Below are positions 1 to 9,512 of a stretch of DNA of 64,000 nucleotides, piece after piece. Source of the DNA: Bradyrhizobium sp. WSM471. Its GTDB lineage: Bacteria; Pseudomonadota; Alphaproteobacteria; Rhizobiales; Xanthobacteraceae. Within the stretch, counting starts at the first letter, position 1. Each line of letters begins with the position of its first letter. Made by a program: the position numbers and the translations under genes. The stretch lies in NCBI RefSeq assembly GCF_000244915.1, contig NZ_CM001442.1:5890001-5954000 (forward strand), written 5' to 3'. The notes below the pieces were generated by a model, which saw only the letters and a list, made by a program, of their open reading frames with translations, did not search any database and had not been told where the DNA came from.

Positions 1-467
1 CCGGCCTCCTTCCACAGCCGCAGCTCGGCCGCGTGCGTGCCGGATTTGTCGCCGCGCGAGATGAAGGGCGCCTTCACGGCCGCGATCTTGCGCAGCGCCT
101 GGGCCACATCCTTGCCGCCGGCGATCTTGGCGGGATCGCTCTTCGGCCCGACAATGACGAAGTCGTTGTACATGACGTCGAAGCGCTTCACGCCCTCGCC
201 TTCGGACATGAACTTGTCCTCGGCAAGCCTGTCATGGACGAACACGACATCTGCATCACCGCGCCGCCCGATGTCGAGCGCCTGGCCCGTGCCGACGGCC
301 ACGACTTTCACGTCGATGCCTGCGGCCTTTGAGAACAGCGGCAGCAAGTAACCGAACAACCCCGACTGTTCCGTTGACGTCGTCGAGGCCACGGTGATGG
401 TGCGATCCTGCGCGAATGCGATCGTGGACCAGAGCAGAACCGCTCCGAGAGTCAGTATCCTTTTCAT
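1..467 (-). CDS. TupA-like (tungstate/anion) ABC transporter substrate-binding protein, partial
   Basis: This gene is cut by the left window edge; about 155 codons remain. The start at 467 gives MKRILTLG followed by a hydrophobic stretch ending in AFAQ, a typical Sec signal peptide. The mature part opens ITVASTTSTEQSGLF and continues with VGTGQALDIGRRGDADVV, DRLAEDKFMSEGEG and SRGDKSGTHAAE. These are hallmarks of the TupA/PstS-like oxyanion-binding family, where the ASTTST and SRGDKSGTH segments bind the anion. It should be a periplasmic binding protein for tungstate or a related oxyanion, with permease and ATPase genes expected beyond the left edge. The family is clear; the ligand is inferred. 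Confidence 0.85.
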   Translation of the reverse strand, partial: MKRILTLGAVLLWSTIAFAQDRTITVASTTSTEQSGLFGYLLPLFSKAAGIDVKVVAVGTGQALDIGRRGDADVVFVHDRLAEDKFMSEGEGVKRFDVMYNDFVIVGPKSDPAKIAGGKDVAQALRKIAAVKAPFISRGDKSGTHAAELRLWKEA

Positions 468-586
468 GCCTCGTCCTTACACCAGATGGCGGATGTTCCA
501 AACTCTACCGTCGATAGAGCTGTAGAGGGAACCTCGACAAGCGCCACAACGCGCTTGGTCATGATCCTCGCGACGCTCCTAAGTGA

Positions 587-611
587 GGAACGTCCGCTCC
601 GCGCGCAAGTT
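587..611 (+). promoter_or_regulatory. Candidate sigma-EcfG (general stress) promoter
   Basis: GGAAC at 587-591 is followed after 16 bases by AGTT at 608-611, close to the alphaproteobacterial EcfG consensus GGAAC-N16/17-CGTT. It lies 30 bases ahead of the start of the small exported protein at 641. The -10 half is off consensus at its first base, so this is a candidate only. Confidence 0.45.
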
Positions 612-640
612 GTCCTCAAATCAACCCAGGAGGAAACCAG

Positions 641-913
641 ATGAAGAAGTTCATTTTGGCATCCGCGTGCATCGTGGCGCTGGCGACCGGCGGCGCCTTT
701 GCGCAGACACAACCCGCCCCAGGCGCATCCGGCCACGGCGACGTTGGCCCCTCTTCGCGGGGCCCCGCGACCAAGGGCATGACGACCGGCGCCTCCTCGA
801 ACATGCAGAACGAGGCCGCTGACAGCAAGGGCAAGCAGACTCCGTCGGCCGGCGGCAGCAACACCAATAACATGGGCAGCCAGGCCGGCGGCGGCGCTGG
901 CTCCGGAAAGTAG
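641..913 (+). CDS. Small exported Gly/Ser/Asn-rich protein, 90 aa
   Basis: The function is not recognised. The ATG is preceded by a strong AGGAGG ribosome site eight bases upstream. The first 22 residues form a clear Sec signal peptide (MKKFILASACIVALATGG, cleaved after AFAQ). The remaining ~68 residues are low complexity, rich in Gly, Ser, Ala, Asn and Gln, with no cysteine and no predicted fold, ending GGGAGSGK. It is probably a periplasmic or secreted small protein of the kind common in Bradyrhizobium. It stands alone between an EcfG-like promoter and a hairpin terminator, which suggests a monocistronic stress-responsive unit. Confidence 0.8.
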   Translation: MKKFILASACIVALATGGAFAQTQPAPGASGHGDVGPSSRGPATKGMTTGASSNMQNEAADSKGKQTPSAGGSNTNNMGSQAGGGAGSGK

Positions 914-931
914 GCTGGCATCGATCGGAAA

Positions 932-965
932 TTCTGGAGAGGGGGCGATCGTCCCCTCTCCAGAA
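932..965 (+). terminator. Hairpin terminator after the small exported protein
   Basis: A perfect 13-bp stem (TTCTGGAGAGGGG and its complement) encloses an 8-base loop 18 bases after the stop codon at 913. It lacks a long T-run, so it may be only partly intrinsic. Confidence 0.6.
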
Positions 966-1138
966 GTCTTCGTGCCGTCAGAGCTTGTCGACGTCATACG
1001 CGAAGGTCTTGGTGTCGAACGAAGCATATTGGCGGTGCTGCACTTTGATTGCGGTCACGTCGGCACTACAGTCACGCCGACTAAATTGCAGCCGTGCGCT
1101 CTGAAAGCGTGAATGTTCTGCAATTGGTCCCACCTACA

Positions 1139-1169
1139 TTGACATCAGTGTGACAGCCGGGGATTTTTA
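1139..1169 (+). promoter_or_regulatory. Candidate sigma-70 type promoter
   Basis: A consensus TTGACA lies at 1139-1144, followed 17-19 bases later by an AT-rich ATTTTTA stretch. If real, transcription starts near 1175. This favours the ATG at 1189 over the upstream GTG at 1150 as the start of the next gene. Confidence 0.35.
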
Positions 1170-1188
1170 CATTGCTGGCGAATCAGCG

Positions 1189-2295
1189 ATGGCCTCAAGC
1201 CGAGTACCTCTTGGACAACTCCCAGTGCTTTCGAGACTGATATCGTTGCTGCGCCGCATCCCCGCGGTGAAATGGGCGTTCACGCGGCTTCGGCCCGCGC
1301 CGCACGGCGGCGGCATCGACGTCGCGCCTGATACCGCAGACGCCTCACCCGCCCTCGTTGCCGACATTGCAGAAGCCGCGGAGGTTCTCGACACCAGCAT
1401 CAGCGCGGATACGTTGAACTGCGACGCAGCAGTCGCGGCTTCAGCCGAAGACGACAGTGCCAGCCCTGTCATCGCGGAGAGCCCGTCGGAAGCGCCAGCC
1501 GATATCAGCGGCAGCGACGATTCATCCCGGGAGACGTTGACGGAAGTCGAGCCGGTCGTCGTGGAGGAAGCTTCGGTCACGACCATCGACGTCGAGCGCG
1601 AGTCGGCCGACCTCCCCGAAATCATCGTCAACAGCGGTCCATCTTCCGAACTCGTGGACGACGTTGAGCCCGTTATCGCGGAGAAGGCGTCTCCGGTCGA
1701 TGTCGAGGTCGCTCCGGTTGACGCCATCGCTCTCGTCGTCAGCGTGGATACTCGCTCGATTCTTGAGGACACGTGTATCGCGTTCGCCGACCGCGACATC
1801 TCGCCAGAGCATGTCCCCGAGGATAGCATCGACAGCAATCCCTGCCCCGGTGCCGCGGAAGTCGTCGTCGCCGACACGCCCAGCGTCGTCACGGATGTTG
1901 CGCCGGAGCCGGCCCTCGAGGCTCCCGCTCCGGAGATCACCAGCGCGCCGAAGACCCGTGCAAAGATCGTAGAACCCGCCGACCGTGCCGCGCTGATCCG
2001 GCAGCGTTGGGCGGAGACCGGAATCAGGATGTGGAATCCCCGCCTCCACGGCGCCGGTGATGCCACGCTGAACATCCAGGGAAGCGTCGGGCTGCTGCCG
2101 CCCGCGCCCGGCGAGACGATGCCGCGCTACGACAAGCTGGAATTCCTGATGCTCGGCGGACAGATCGTCTGCGAAGGCGTGATTGTCGAGGCACCCGCAC
2201 ACGCAAGCCAGCGCAGTTTTACGCGGCTCGCCGAGCCGGGGAAACACGACCGGGTCCGCGAACCGATGCGGGAACGCCAGGCCGCTCTCGCCTGA
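1189..2295 (+). CDS. Hypothetical protein with long acidic disordered middle and conserved C-terminus
   Basis: No function is recognised. With the ATG at 1189 it has 368 residues; a GTG at 1150 would add 13. Residues ~10-35 are basic and hydrophobic (LPVLSRLISLLRRIPAVKWAF). Residues ~50-265 are an acidic Ala/Val/Ser/Asp/Glu-rich tract with loosely repeated units such as VEPVVVEEAS and VEPVIAEKAS, probably intrinsically disordered. The last ~95 residues look folded, with RQRWAETGIRMWNPRLHG, a Gly-rich GSVGLLPPAPGE and a MLGGQIVCEGVIV strand pair. The layout resembles a tethered domain on a long linker. It converges on the esterase gene with only 17 bases between the stops. Confidence 0.7.
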   Translation: MASSRVPLGQLPVLSRLISLLRRIPAVKWAFTRLRPAPHGGGIDVAPDTADASPALVADIAEAAEVLDTSISADTLNCDAAVAASAEDDSASPVIAESPSEAPADISGSDDSSRETLTEVEPVVVEEASVTTIDVERESADLPEIIVNSGPSSELVDDVEPVIAEKASPVDVEVAPVDAIALVVSVDTRSILEDTCIAFADRDISPEHVPEDSIDSNPCPGAAEVVVADTPSVVTDVAPEPALEAPAPEITSAPKTRAKIVEPADRAALIRQRWAETGIRMWNPRLHGAGDATLNIQGSVGLLPPAPGETMPRYDKLEFLMLGGQIVCEGVIVEAPAHASQRSFTRLAEPGKHDRVREPMRERQAALA

Positions 2296-2312
2296 CCCTT
2301 TGTTCCCTGCGC

Positions 2313-3629
2313 TCAGGGGATCGGATAACCCTTCCAGACCCACTCCAGCGCCGACGGCAGCGTCTGGGCGATCGTCGGACGGTCGACGTGCTTGGCGTTG
2401 CGCACGAACAGGAACTGATAGTGGTAGCCCTTCTCCGCCAGCACCTTGGCCATCAGCGCGTTGGACAGGGTCCAGTCGTGCATGCCGTCGGGGATGGTGG
2501 GGTTCGGATAGAACAGGTCCTGGTCGCCGCCGAAGAACCAGAAACGGATCGGCTTGGTCGGCGCAGCGACGATCAGCGGCACGCCGGGCGGCTCGGCCGG
2601 CGTGAGCACGCCGGCCTTGGAGATGAGGTTGGGTGTGGCCGGCCCCGTCCATGCGCTGTGATATTCCCAGGCGCCGCCGCGCAGCGACGGGTCATGCGGC
2701 CATTGCTGGTTGACCATGGTCGGCGAGAACGCCAGGACGCGGTGATAGAGATCGGGATAGAACCACGCCATGGTGAAGGCTGCCACGCCGCTCGAACTCA
2801 GCCCCATGGTCGCACGTCCATCGGGATTTTTGGTCAGCCTGACGTCGGCGTTCTTTTCGACCAGCGGCAGCACTTCACGCTCGACGAACTGCGCGTAGAC
2901 ACCTGACACCGCGTCATATTCGCGGCCACGCTGACTGCCTTGCGCGTCCTGCCCGCCATTCCCGATCTGGATCGCGATCATCGGCGGCACGCGGTGCTGC
3001 GCGATCAGATTGTCGAGCGTTACGGCGAGATCCTTGTAGGCGTTGGAGCCGCCGTCGCCGACCACGATGAACGGCGCCTCGCTGCCGCGCACATATTGCG
3101 CCGGCACATAGACGTCGATGGTGCGCGACCAGATCCCTGGGTGGCTGGTGGTGACAATCATGTGCGACTTGTCATCCGGCGCCGTAACGGTCGTCATGAT
3201 CGAGGAATTGGTGCAACCGGCGGCGTCATCGCGGATCAGGCCGGGATTGTAGATGGTGCTCTCCTTCGACGACAGCGTGAAGGACTTTGTCGTCCCACGC
3301 GGCACGCCCTCCTTCGCGATCGTCTCCGGCGCAGGATTGTGGGTGGGACCGATGATGAAATTGCCCTCGGCACCCGGTGGCGGCAGCGTTCCGTCAGGAA
3401 GCTCAGTGGCGCGCGGATAGTTGGGATTGGACGGATCGCGCGTCGGAGGCGCCGTCTTGAAATCGAGACCCGCCGTATCGATGAAGAACGGGCCCGCCTT
3501 GTCGGCGGTGTTGGCCCCGGGCGGCACCACCATGTTCTGGGTGACGCAGGCCGGCTGCGAAAGCGCGATTGAAGTGAAGGAGACGAGGGAAATCAGCGTC
3601 CCCGCAAGGACGGACAACGAATTGGTCAT
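2313..3629 (-). CDS. Exported esterase of the enterochelin esterase / esterase D type
   Basis: The product is a 438-residue alpha/beta hydrolase. The open frame extends to 3863, but the ATG at 3629 is preferred: it has a GGGAGC ribosome site and begins with a signal peptide (MTNSLSVLAGTLISLVSF, cleaved near ALSQPA). The body carries a PF00756-like fold with VPAQYVRGSEAPFIVVGDGG, the nucleophile elbow GLSSSG, and near the end FFGGDQDLF and NAKHVD supplying the acid and histidine. The substrate is unknown; members of this superfamily hydrolyse acyl esters or siderophore trilactones. No siderophore genes are nearby. The stop lies close to the convergent upstream gene. Confidence 0.75.
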   Translation of the reverse strand: MTNSLSVLAGTLISLVSFTSIALSQPACVTQNMVVPPGANTADKAGPFFIDTAGLDFKTAPPTRDPSNPNYPRATELPDGTLPPPGAEGNFIIGPTHNPAPETIAKEGVPRGTTKSFTLSSKESTIYNPGLIRDDAAGCTNSSIMTTVTAPDDKSHMIVTTSHPGIWSRTIDVYVPAQYVRGSEAPFIVVGDGGSNAYKDLAVTLDNLIAQHRVPPMIAIQIGNGGQDAQGSQRGREYDAVSGVYAQFVEREVLPLVEKNADVRLTKNPDGRATMGLSSSGVAAFTMAWFYPDLYHRVLAFSPTMVNQQWPHDPSLRGGAWEYHSAWTGPATPNLISKAGVLTPAEPPGVPLIVAAPTKPIRFWFFGGDQDLFYPNPTIPDGMHDWTLSNALMAKVLAEKGYHYQFLFVRNAKHVDRPTIAQTLPSALEWVWKGYPIP

Positions 3630-4254
3630 TTCAGCTCCCGGTGCTGACGAGTCTTTCTGGCTCGCCTTGGCGCAAAGTATGACGAGCCACCTACGCGCGG
3701 TCAAACCCCAGCCGGCCGCATTGCAGCTATGGCCGCCATGCTCAAACCGGACAGGGACGGTTATTCCGCGCACTGCCACGAAATTATCCAGACATCTGGC
3801 CGTTGCTGCCGCACCTCGCGCGGCGTCGCTTGCCGGCCGGCCGCGCCGTGAAGGACCGCCCAATCAAAACGCGATAGATATGACGCTTCTGAAATCCACC
3901 GCACGACAATCTTGCCTTCCCGGCGAAGGTCGATCGCACCGCGAAGGAAGGCGACTCCTCGCCGGGGAGAGGTATGCGAACAAGTCGGCCCCATCATTGG
4001 CGATGCGACAGAATGCTGCGCCGACACCGATGGTTAGCAGAACCTCACCAAGGTTTTTGCAGTCCTTTGCAGTCGATACATCCGTTTTTGCCGCCACATA
4101 TCGTTAACGCGGCCTCACCAATGCACGCGGCCGGAAGACTTCGCGGTAGCGTACAACCTTCCCCGCTTTTCCGGCGAAATCCACCTAACGCCACCTTTAC
4201 CCCCGCCGTGCAAGATCGCAGGCGTTTCGAAGGGGATCCGGGGCTCGTATTGCA
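3630..4254. other. Intergenic region without recognisable gene
   Basis: These 625 bases separate the divergent esterase and GGDEF-EAL genes. Short overlapping frames exist on both strands, but none has a ribosome site or a protein-like composition. A tttgcagtc direct repeat occurs near 4055-4072. Promoters for both flanking genes should lie here, but I see no convincing boxes. Confidence 0.5.
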
Positions 4255-6264
4255 ATGCCTGTCACCAATTTTAAGTCTCATCTAGCTGCCGTTGCAGAGC
4301 TGTTTCGGGTGCCGGCCGACAATCCGGAACTGATGCGGGCGCAATTCGACGCCTTCTCCAAACAGATCCCGCTGCTCTATTTCATCCTGATCACAAACAC
4401 GATCGCGGTGGCTTATACCTTTGTGCCGCTGGCACCGCCCTCGCTCAGTATGATCGTGCCTGCCCTGTTGATCGCGATGACGGGCTTTCGCACATTCTGG
4501 TGGCTGCGCCAGCGCCGTGTCGTCCGCAACGATGCCGACATCCTGCGCAACCTGCGTCTCACCAACTGGATTGCAGCGCCGATCGCGGCGGGTTTTACTG
4601 TCTGGTCGTTTGCCCTGTATCCCTACGGCGATGCTTTCGCCAAGAGCCAGGTTGCCTTCTACATGGCGGTGACTGTGATCGGCTGCATCTTCTCGCTGAT
4701 GCATCTGCGCTCGGCGGCACTGATTGTGACGCTGGTCGTCGACGTGCCCTATGTTCTGTTTTTCTGGACCACCGGCGAGCCCACACTGAAGGCGATCGCC
4801 GTCAACAATCTGCTCGTGTCGGGTGCGATGGTGACGGTGCTGTTCATCTACTATCGCGACTTCGCCGACCTCGTCGCCAGCCGCAAATCGCTGCTGGCGC
4901 AGCAGGCAGCCACCCAAGCCCTTTCGGACGAGAACTTCCGCCTCGCAAACCTCGATTCTCTGACAGAGCTGCCGAATCGCCGCCGCTTCTTCGCCGAGCT
5001 GTCGAGCGCTTTCGCTGACGCCGAGCGCAGGAAAGTTCGCGTCGCTGTCGGGATCATCGACCTCGACGGCTTCAAGCCGGTCAACGACAATTACGGCCAT
5101 TCCGTTGGCGACCGCGTTCTGATCGAGGCGGGCCGGCGCATCCGCGAGGTCTGCGAGGGCTTCGGCCCGCAGCGGGTGGAATTCGCCAGGCTCGGCGGCG
5201 ACGAGTTCGGCCTCGTCGTGTGCGGCGACCCCGATGAGGCGGATCTGATGCGGCTTGGCGAACGCATCGCTGACCAGGTCAAGCTGCCCTACCAGCTCGA
5301 CACCGCCCATACCGGACTGTCCTGCTCGATCGGCTTCGCGCTATTCCCGCAATCGGCAACGACGGCGGAAGCGCTCTATGAATGCGCCGACTATTCCCTC
5401 TATCACGCCAAGCGCCACCTGCGCGGCCGCACCGTGATCTTCTCGATCGAGCTCGAGGCCGAGATCCGCAGCCGCGGCGTCATCGAGAATTTGCTGCGCA
5501 CCGCCGATTTCAGCACCGAGATGGACCTGGTGTTCCAGCCGATCGTGGACGCCATGAGCGAGCACACCGCCGGCTTCGAGGTCCTGGCGCGCTGGCGCAG
5601 CTCCCGCCTCGGCCTGGTTTCGCCGGCCGACTTCATTCCCGCCGCCGAGCGCATCGGCCTGATCCGGCCGCTGACGCAAGCGCTGCTGGCGCGCGCGCTC
5701 GCGACGGCCAAGACCTGGCCCGACCACATCCGCCTCTCGTTCAACCTGTCCGCCCACGACGTCTGCTCGCCCGAGGGCGTCCTGCCGCTGATCGCCATCG
5801 TCGAGAAGAGCGGGCTGCCGCCGCACCGGATCGATTTCGAGATCACCGAGACCGCCGTTACATTCGATTTCGTACGCGCGCAGCAGTCGATCGCGGCATT
5901 GAAGGCGATGGGCTGTGGCATTTCGCTGGACGATTTCGGCACCGGCTATTCCTCGCTGAGCCACGTGCACTGGCTGCCGCTCGACAAGATCAAGATCGAC
6001 CGCAGCTTCATCGCCGACGTCAACAACAATGCAGTAAGTCACAAGATCATCAAGTCCCTCACCGGCCTCTGTGACGACATGGAGATCGCCTGCGTCGCCG
6101 AGGGCGTCGAGACCCGCGCTCAGCTCGACACCCTGCGCCGGCTGGGATGCGACTTCATCCAGGGCTACTACTTCGCAAAGCCCATGCACGGCGACGCGAT
6201 CGACGAGTATCTCGCAAAGGAACGCCAGCGCCTCAGCGGCGCCGGAGCCAGGGTCGTGGCCTGA
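4255..6264 (+). CDS. Membrane-bound GGDEF-EAL protein (cyclic di-GMP turnover)
   Basis: The product has 669 residues. The N-terminal ~200 residues contain about six hydrophobic segments (roughly 35-55, 61-83, 105-124, 132-150, 153-170, 180-198), forming an integral-membrane sensor. A diguanylate cyclase domain follows with an intact GGDEF at 314-318 and NYGHSVGD before it. The C-terminal EAL phosphodiesterase domain has EVL in place of EAL at 442-444, plus NLSAHD, EITETA, LDDFGTGYSSL and a DKIKIDRSFI lobe. Both domains look catalytically competent, so it could make or degrade c-di-GMP. The ribosome site is weak. It converges on hutU with seven bases between stops and is presumably independent of it. 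Confidence 0.9.
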   Translation: MPVTNFKSHLAAVAELFRVPADNPELMRAQFDAFSKQIPLLYFILITNTIAVAYTFVPLAPPSLSMIVPALLIAMTGFRTFWWLRQRRVVRNDADILRNLRLTNWIAAPIAAGFTVWSFALYPYGDAFAKSQVAFYMAVTVIGCIFSLMHLRSAALIVTLVVDVPYVLFFWTTGEPTLKAIAVNNLLVSGAMVTVLFIYYRDFADLVASRKSLLAQQAATQALSDENFRLANLDSLTELPNRRRFFAELSSAFADAERRKVRVAVGIIDLDGFKPVNDNYGHSVGDRVLIEAGRRIREVCEGFGPQRVEFARLGGDEFGLVVCGDPDEADLMRLGERIADQVKLPYQLDTAHTGLSCSIGFALFPQSATTAEALYECADYSLYHAKRHLRGRTVIFSIELEAEIRSRGVIENLLRTADFSTEMDLVFQPIVDAMSEHTAGFEVLARWRSSRLGLVSPADFIPAAERIGLIRPLTQALLARALATAKTWPDHIRLSFNLSAHDVCSPEGVLPLIAIVEKSGLPPHRIDFEITETAVTFDFVRAQQSIAALKAMGCGISLDDFGTGYSSLSHVHWLPLDKIKIDRSFIADVNNNAVSHKIIKSLTGLCDDMEIACVAEGVETRAQLDTLRRLGCDFIQGYYFAKPMHGDAIDEYLAKERQRLSGAGARVVA

Positions 6265-6271
6265 GTCGCGC

Positions 6272-7939
6272 CTAGCGCAGGCTCGGCAGGTCGAGCCCCT
6301 TGTCGCGGGCGCAGCCGATCGCGGTGTCGTAGCCCGCGTCGGCGTGGCGCATGACGCCGCTGGCAGGATCGTTCCAGAGCACGCGCGCGATGCGCTTCGC
6401 CGCTTCCGGCGTACCGTCGGCGACGATCACCATGCCGGCATGCTGGGAATAGCCGATGCCGACGCCGCCGCCGTGATGCAGCGACACCCAGGTCGCGCCG
6501 CTGGCACAATTGAGCAGCGCGTTGAGCAAGGGCCAGTCGGACACAGCGTCCGACCCGTCCTTCATCGCTTCGGTTTCGCGGTTGGGGCTCGCCACCGAGC
6601 CGCTGTCGAGATGATCGCGGCCGATCACGATGGGTGCCTTCAATTCGCCGCGCGCCACCATCTCGTTGAAGGCAAGGCCCAGGCGATCGCGATCGCCGAG
6701 CCCAACCCAGCAGATCCGCGCCGGCAGGCCCTGGAATTTGATGCGCTCCCTGGCCATGTCGAGCCAATTGTGCAGGTGCTTGTCGTCAGGCATCAGCTCC
6801 TTGACCTTGGCGTCGGTCTTGAAGATGTCCTCGGGATCGCCCGACAGCGCGGCCCAGCGGAACGGCCCGACGCCGCGGCAGAACAAGGGACGGATATAAG
6901 CAGGGACGAAGCCGGGGAAATCGAAGGCATTCTTCAGGCCCATGTCCTGCGCCATCTGGCGGATGTTGTTGCCGTAGTCGAGCGTCGGGATGCCTTGCGC
7001 ATGGAAATCCAGCATGGCCTGGACGTGCTCGACCATCGAGATCTTCGAGGCGCGCTCCACGGCCTTGGGGTCGGCGGCGCGCTTGGCTTCCCACTCGGCG
7101 AGCGTCCAGCCCTTCGGCAAATAGCCGTTGATCGGATCGTGCGCGCTGGTCTGATCGGTGACGATGTCGGGCCTGACACCGCGGCGGACCAGCTCGGGAA
7201 AAATCTCCGCGGCATTGCCGAGCAGGCCGACCGAGACCGCCTTCTTCGTCTTCGCCGCCTCCGCCATGATCGCAAGCGCCTCGTCGAGCGTTGTGGCCTG
7301 GCGATCGAGATAACCGGTGCGCAGACGCATCTCGATACGGCTCGGCTGGCATTCGACCGCCAGCATCGAGGCCCCCGCCATGGTCGCAGCCAGCGGCTGC
7401 GCGCCGCCCATGCCGCCGAGACCGGCGGTCAGAATCCATTTGCCGGCGAGGCTGCCGCCATAGTGGCGACGCCCGATCTCGACAAACGTCTCGTAGGTGC
7501 CCTGCACGATGCCCTGGCTGCCGATATAGATCCAGGAACCCGCCGTCATCTGGCCGTACATCATCAGGCCCTTGCGATCGAGCTCGTTGAAATGATCGAG
7601 CGTCGCCCAGTGCGGCACGATGTTGGAGTTGGCAATCAGGACGCGCGGCGCGTCGGCATGGGTGCGGAACACGCCGACCGGCTTGCCGGACTGGACCAGC
7701 AGCGTCTGGTCGTCCTCGAGCTCGCGCAGCGAAGCAACGATCCGGTCGAAGCTCTCCCAGTCACGTGCGGCGCGGCCGATGCCGCCATAGACGACGAGCT
7801 CGCTCGGACGTTCTGCAACATCGGGATCGAGATTATTCATGAGCATGCGCAAGGGCGCTTCCGTCAACCAGCTCTTGGCGCTGATTTCGCTGCCGCGTGG
7901 CGCGCGGATGGTGCGGTCATTGTCCAGTCGGCGGTTCAT
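6272..7939 (-). CDS. hutU: Urocanate hydratase
   Basis: HutU converts urocanate to 4-imidazolone-5-propionate, step two of histidine degradation, in the cytoplasm with bound NAD+. At 555 residues the protein is of family length. The frame runs open to 8134, but the ATG at 7939 ([16 protein letters not shown]) fits the family N-terminus and has a GAGGTG site. Visible family segments include [44 protein letters not shown] NAD-binding glycines, and [13 protein letters not shown]. It follows hutH after 13 bases and is the last gene of the leftward hutI-hutH-hutU operon. Confidence 0.97.
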   Translation of the reverse strand: MNRRLDNDRTIRAPRGSEISAKSWLTEAPLRMLMNNLDPDVAERPSELVVYGGIGRAARDWESFDRIVASLRELEDDQTLLVQSGKPVGVFRTHADAPRVLIANSNIVPHWATLDHFNELDRKGLMMYGQMTAGSWIYIGSQGIVQGTYETFVEIGRRHYGGSLAGKWILTAGLGGMGGAQPLAATMAGASMLAVECQPSRIEMRLRTGYLDRQATTLDEALAIMAEAAKTKKAVSVGLLGNAAEIFPELVRRGVRPDIVTDQTSAHDPINGYLPKGWTLAEWEAKRAADPKAVERASKISMVEHVQAMLDFHAQGIPTLDYGNNIRQMAQDMGLKNAFDFPGFVPAYIRPLFCRGVGPFRWAALSGDPEDIFKTDAKVKELMPDDKHLHNWLDMARERIKFQGLPARICWVGLGDRDRLGLAFNEMVARGELKAPIVIGRDHLDSGSVASPNRETEAMKDGSDAVSDWPLLNALLNCASGATWVSLHHGGGVGIGYSQHAGMVIVADGTPEAAKRIARVLWNDPASGVMRHADAGYDTAIGCARDKGLDLPSLR

Positions 7940-7952
7940 GCGGAGCACCTCG

Positions 7953-9512
7953 TCAGGCAAGTGTCGGAAACGGGTCAGTTGAAAGTACGGCGAGCGCCGC
8001 AGCCGGCAGCGCATCGGCTTCGACCAGCGCGGCAGCCTTGGCGAGATCGCCGGCCATGTAGCGATCGGCGCCAAGCGGCGACACCTGCTCGCGCAGCGCG
8101 GCGATGACGGCGGCGAGCGGCGCGCTGGTTGCATGCGGCGCGCGCAGCGTGATGCCCTGGGCGGCGACTAGCAGCTCGATGCCCAGGATGGTGGCGAGAT
8201 TGTCCGCCATGTCAGACAGGCGCCGTGCAGCATGCGCGGCCATCGAGACATGATCTTCCTGGTTGGCACTGGTCGGCGTTGAATCGATCGAACAGGCGGC
8301 CGCGCGCTGCTTGTTCTCGGCATAGAGCGCGGCCGCCGTCACCTCGGCAATCATGAAGCCAGAATTGATACCGGGATCGGGAGTGAGGAACGGCGGCAGG
8401 CCGAAATTGAGCGCGGGATCGACCAGCGTCGCAATGCGCCGCTCGCTGATCGCGCCGATCTCCGACAGCGCCAGCGCGATGGCATCCGCGGCAAAGGCCA
8501 CCGGTTCGGCGTGGAAATTGCCGCCGGAGACGATCTCGCCGGTCTCGACCAGGACGAGCGGATTGTCGGTGACGGCATTGGCCTCGACGATCAGCGTCCG
8601 TGCCGCCTGCACGATCAGGTCGAGCGCCGCGCCAGCGACCTGCGGTTGGCAGCGCAGGCAATAGGGATCCTGCACGCGCTCGTCGCCTTCGAGATGCGAC
8701 AGGCGGATGTCGTTGCCCTCGAGCAGCGCCATCAGGGTTGCCGCCGCCGCGATCTGGCCGGAATGGCCGCGCAACGCCTGGATTTCGGGGCGGAACGGCG
8801 CCGTCGAGGCCATCGCCGCATCGACCGACAGCGCGCCGGTGACGAGCGCGGCGCGCGCCAGGCGAAATGCGCGCAGCACGCCGGAGACGGCGTAGGCGGT
8901 GGAAAATTGCGTGCCGTTGATCAGCGCGAGCCCTTCCTTTGGCCCGAGCGTCAGTGGCGGCAGGCCGGCTGCAGCGAGCGCGTCGCTACCCGACACGATC
9001 TTGCCGCCGACGAAGGCCTGCCCTTCGCCGATCATCACGGCGGTCATATGCGCGAGCGGCGCGAGATCGCCGGAAGCGCCAACCGAACCTTGCTGCGGCA
9101 CCAGCGGTGAGACGTGCCGGGCTAGCATGGCCTGCAACTGCTCGATCACCTCGCGGCGCACGCCAGAGGCGCCGCGCCCGAGCGAGATGATCTTCAGCGC
9201 CATCATCAGGCGGACGATCGGTTCGGGGGTCGCCGGGCCGACGCCGCAGCAATGCGAGACGATGAGATTGCGCTGGAGCAGCGCGGTCTGGTCGGGCGGA
9301 ATGCGCTTCGAGGCAAGTTTTCCGAAGCCGGTGTTGATCCCGTACACGGGAGCATCGGCTCGCGCGGCCCCTGCAACGATCTCTGCGGCCGCGTCGACGC
9401 GCGGCCAGAACGAGGGATCGAGAACGACTGATGCGCCTTCGAGTACGCGTGCGAGATCGTCGAGGCTGACCGCCCCCGGCTTGACGACGATCGCCGCGCC
9501 CGACTCCGTCAA
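7953..9512 (-). CDS. hutH: Histidine ammonia-lyase
   Basis: HutH removes ammonia from L-histidine to give urocanate, the first step of the pathway. The Ala-Ser-Gly triad that cyclises to the MIO cofactor is present in [13 protein letters not shown], and [11 protein letters not shown] is the other signature. I place the start at a TTG at 9512 that overlaps the hutI stop (TTGA). It gives [17 protein letters not shown], which matches family N-termini, and GGAGGGG lies just upstream. The open frame to 9686 is overlap with hutI. The protein is 519 residues, and translation is probably coupled to hutI. Confidence 0.96.
   Translation of the reverse strand: MTESGAAIVVKPGAVSLDDLARVLEGASVVLDPSFWPRVDAAAEIVAGAARADAPVYGINTGFGKLASKRIPPDQTALLQRNLIVSHCCGVGPATPEPIVRLMMALKIISLGRGASGVRREVIEQLQAMLARHVSPLVPQQGSVGASGDLAPLAHMTAVMIGEGQAFVGGKIVSGSDALAAAGLPPLTLGPKEGLALINGTQFSTAYAVSGVLRAFRLARAALVTGALSVDAAMASTAPFRPEIQALRGHSGQIAAAATLMALLEGNDIRLSHLEGDERVQDPYCLRCQPQVAGAALDLIVQAARTLIVEANAVTDNPLVLVETGEIVSGGNFHAEPVAFAADAIALALSEIGAISERRIATLVDPALNFGLPPFLTPDPGINSGFMIAEVTAAALYAENKQRAAACSIDSTPTSANQEDHVSMAAHAARRLSDMADNLATILGIELLVAAQGITLRAPHATSAPLAAVIAALREQVSPLGADRYMAGDLAKAAALVEADALPAAALAVLSTDPFPTLA

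Noticed and set aside
6071..8107. 678-residue plus-strand open frame across the hut operon
   Set aside because: It is antisense to hutU, has arginine/alanine-biased sequence and no ribosome site, and overlaps the convincing GGDEF-EAL 3' end; a high-GC shadow frame.
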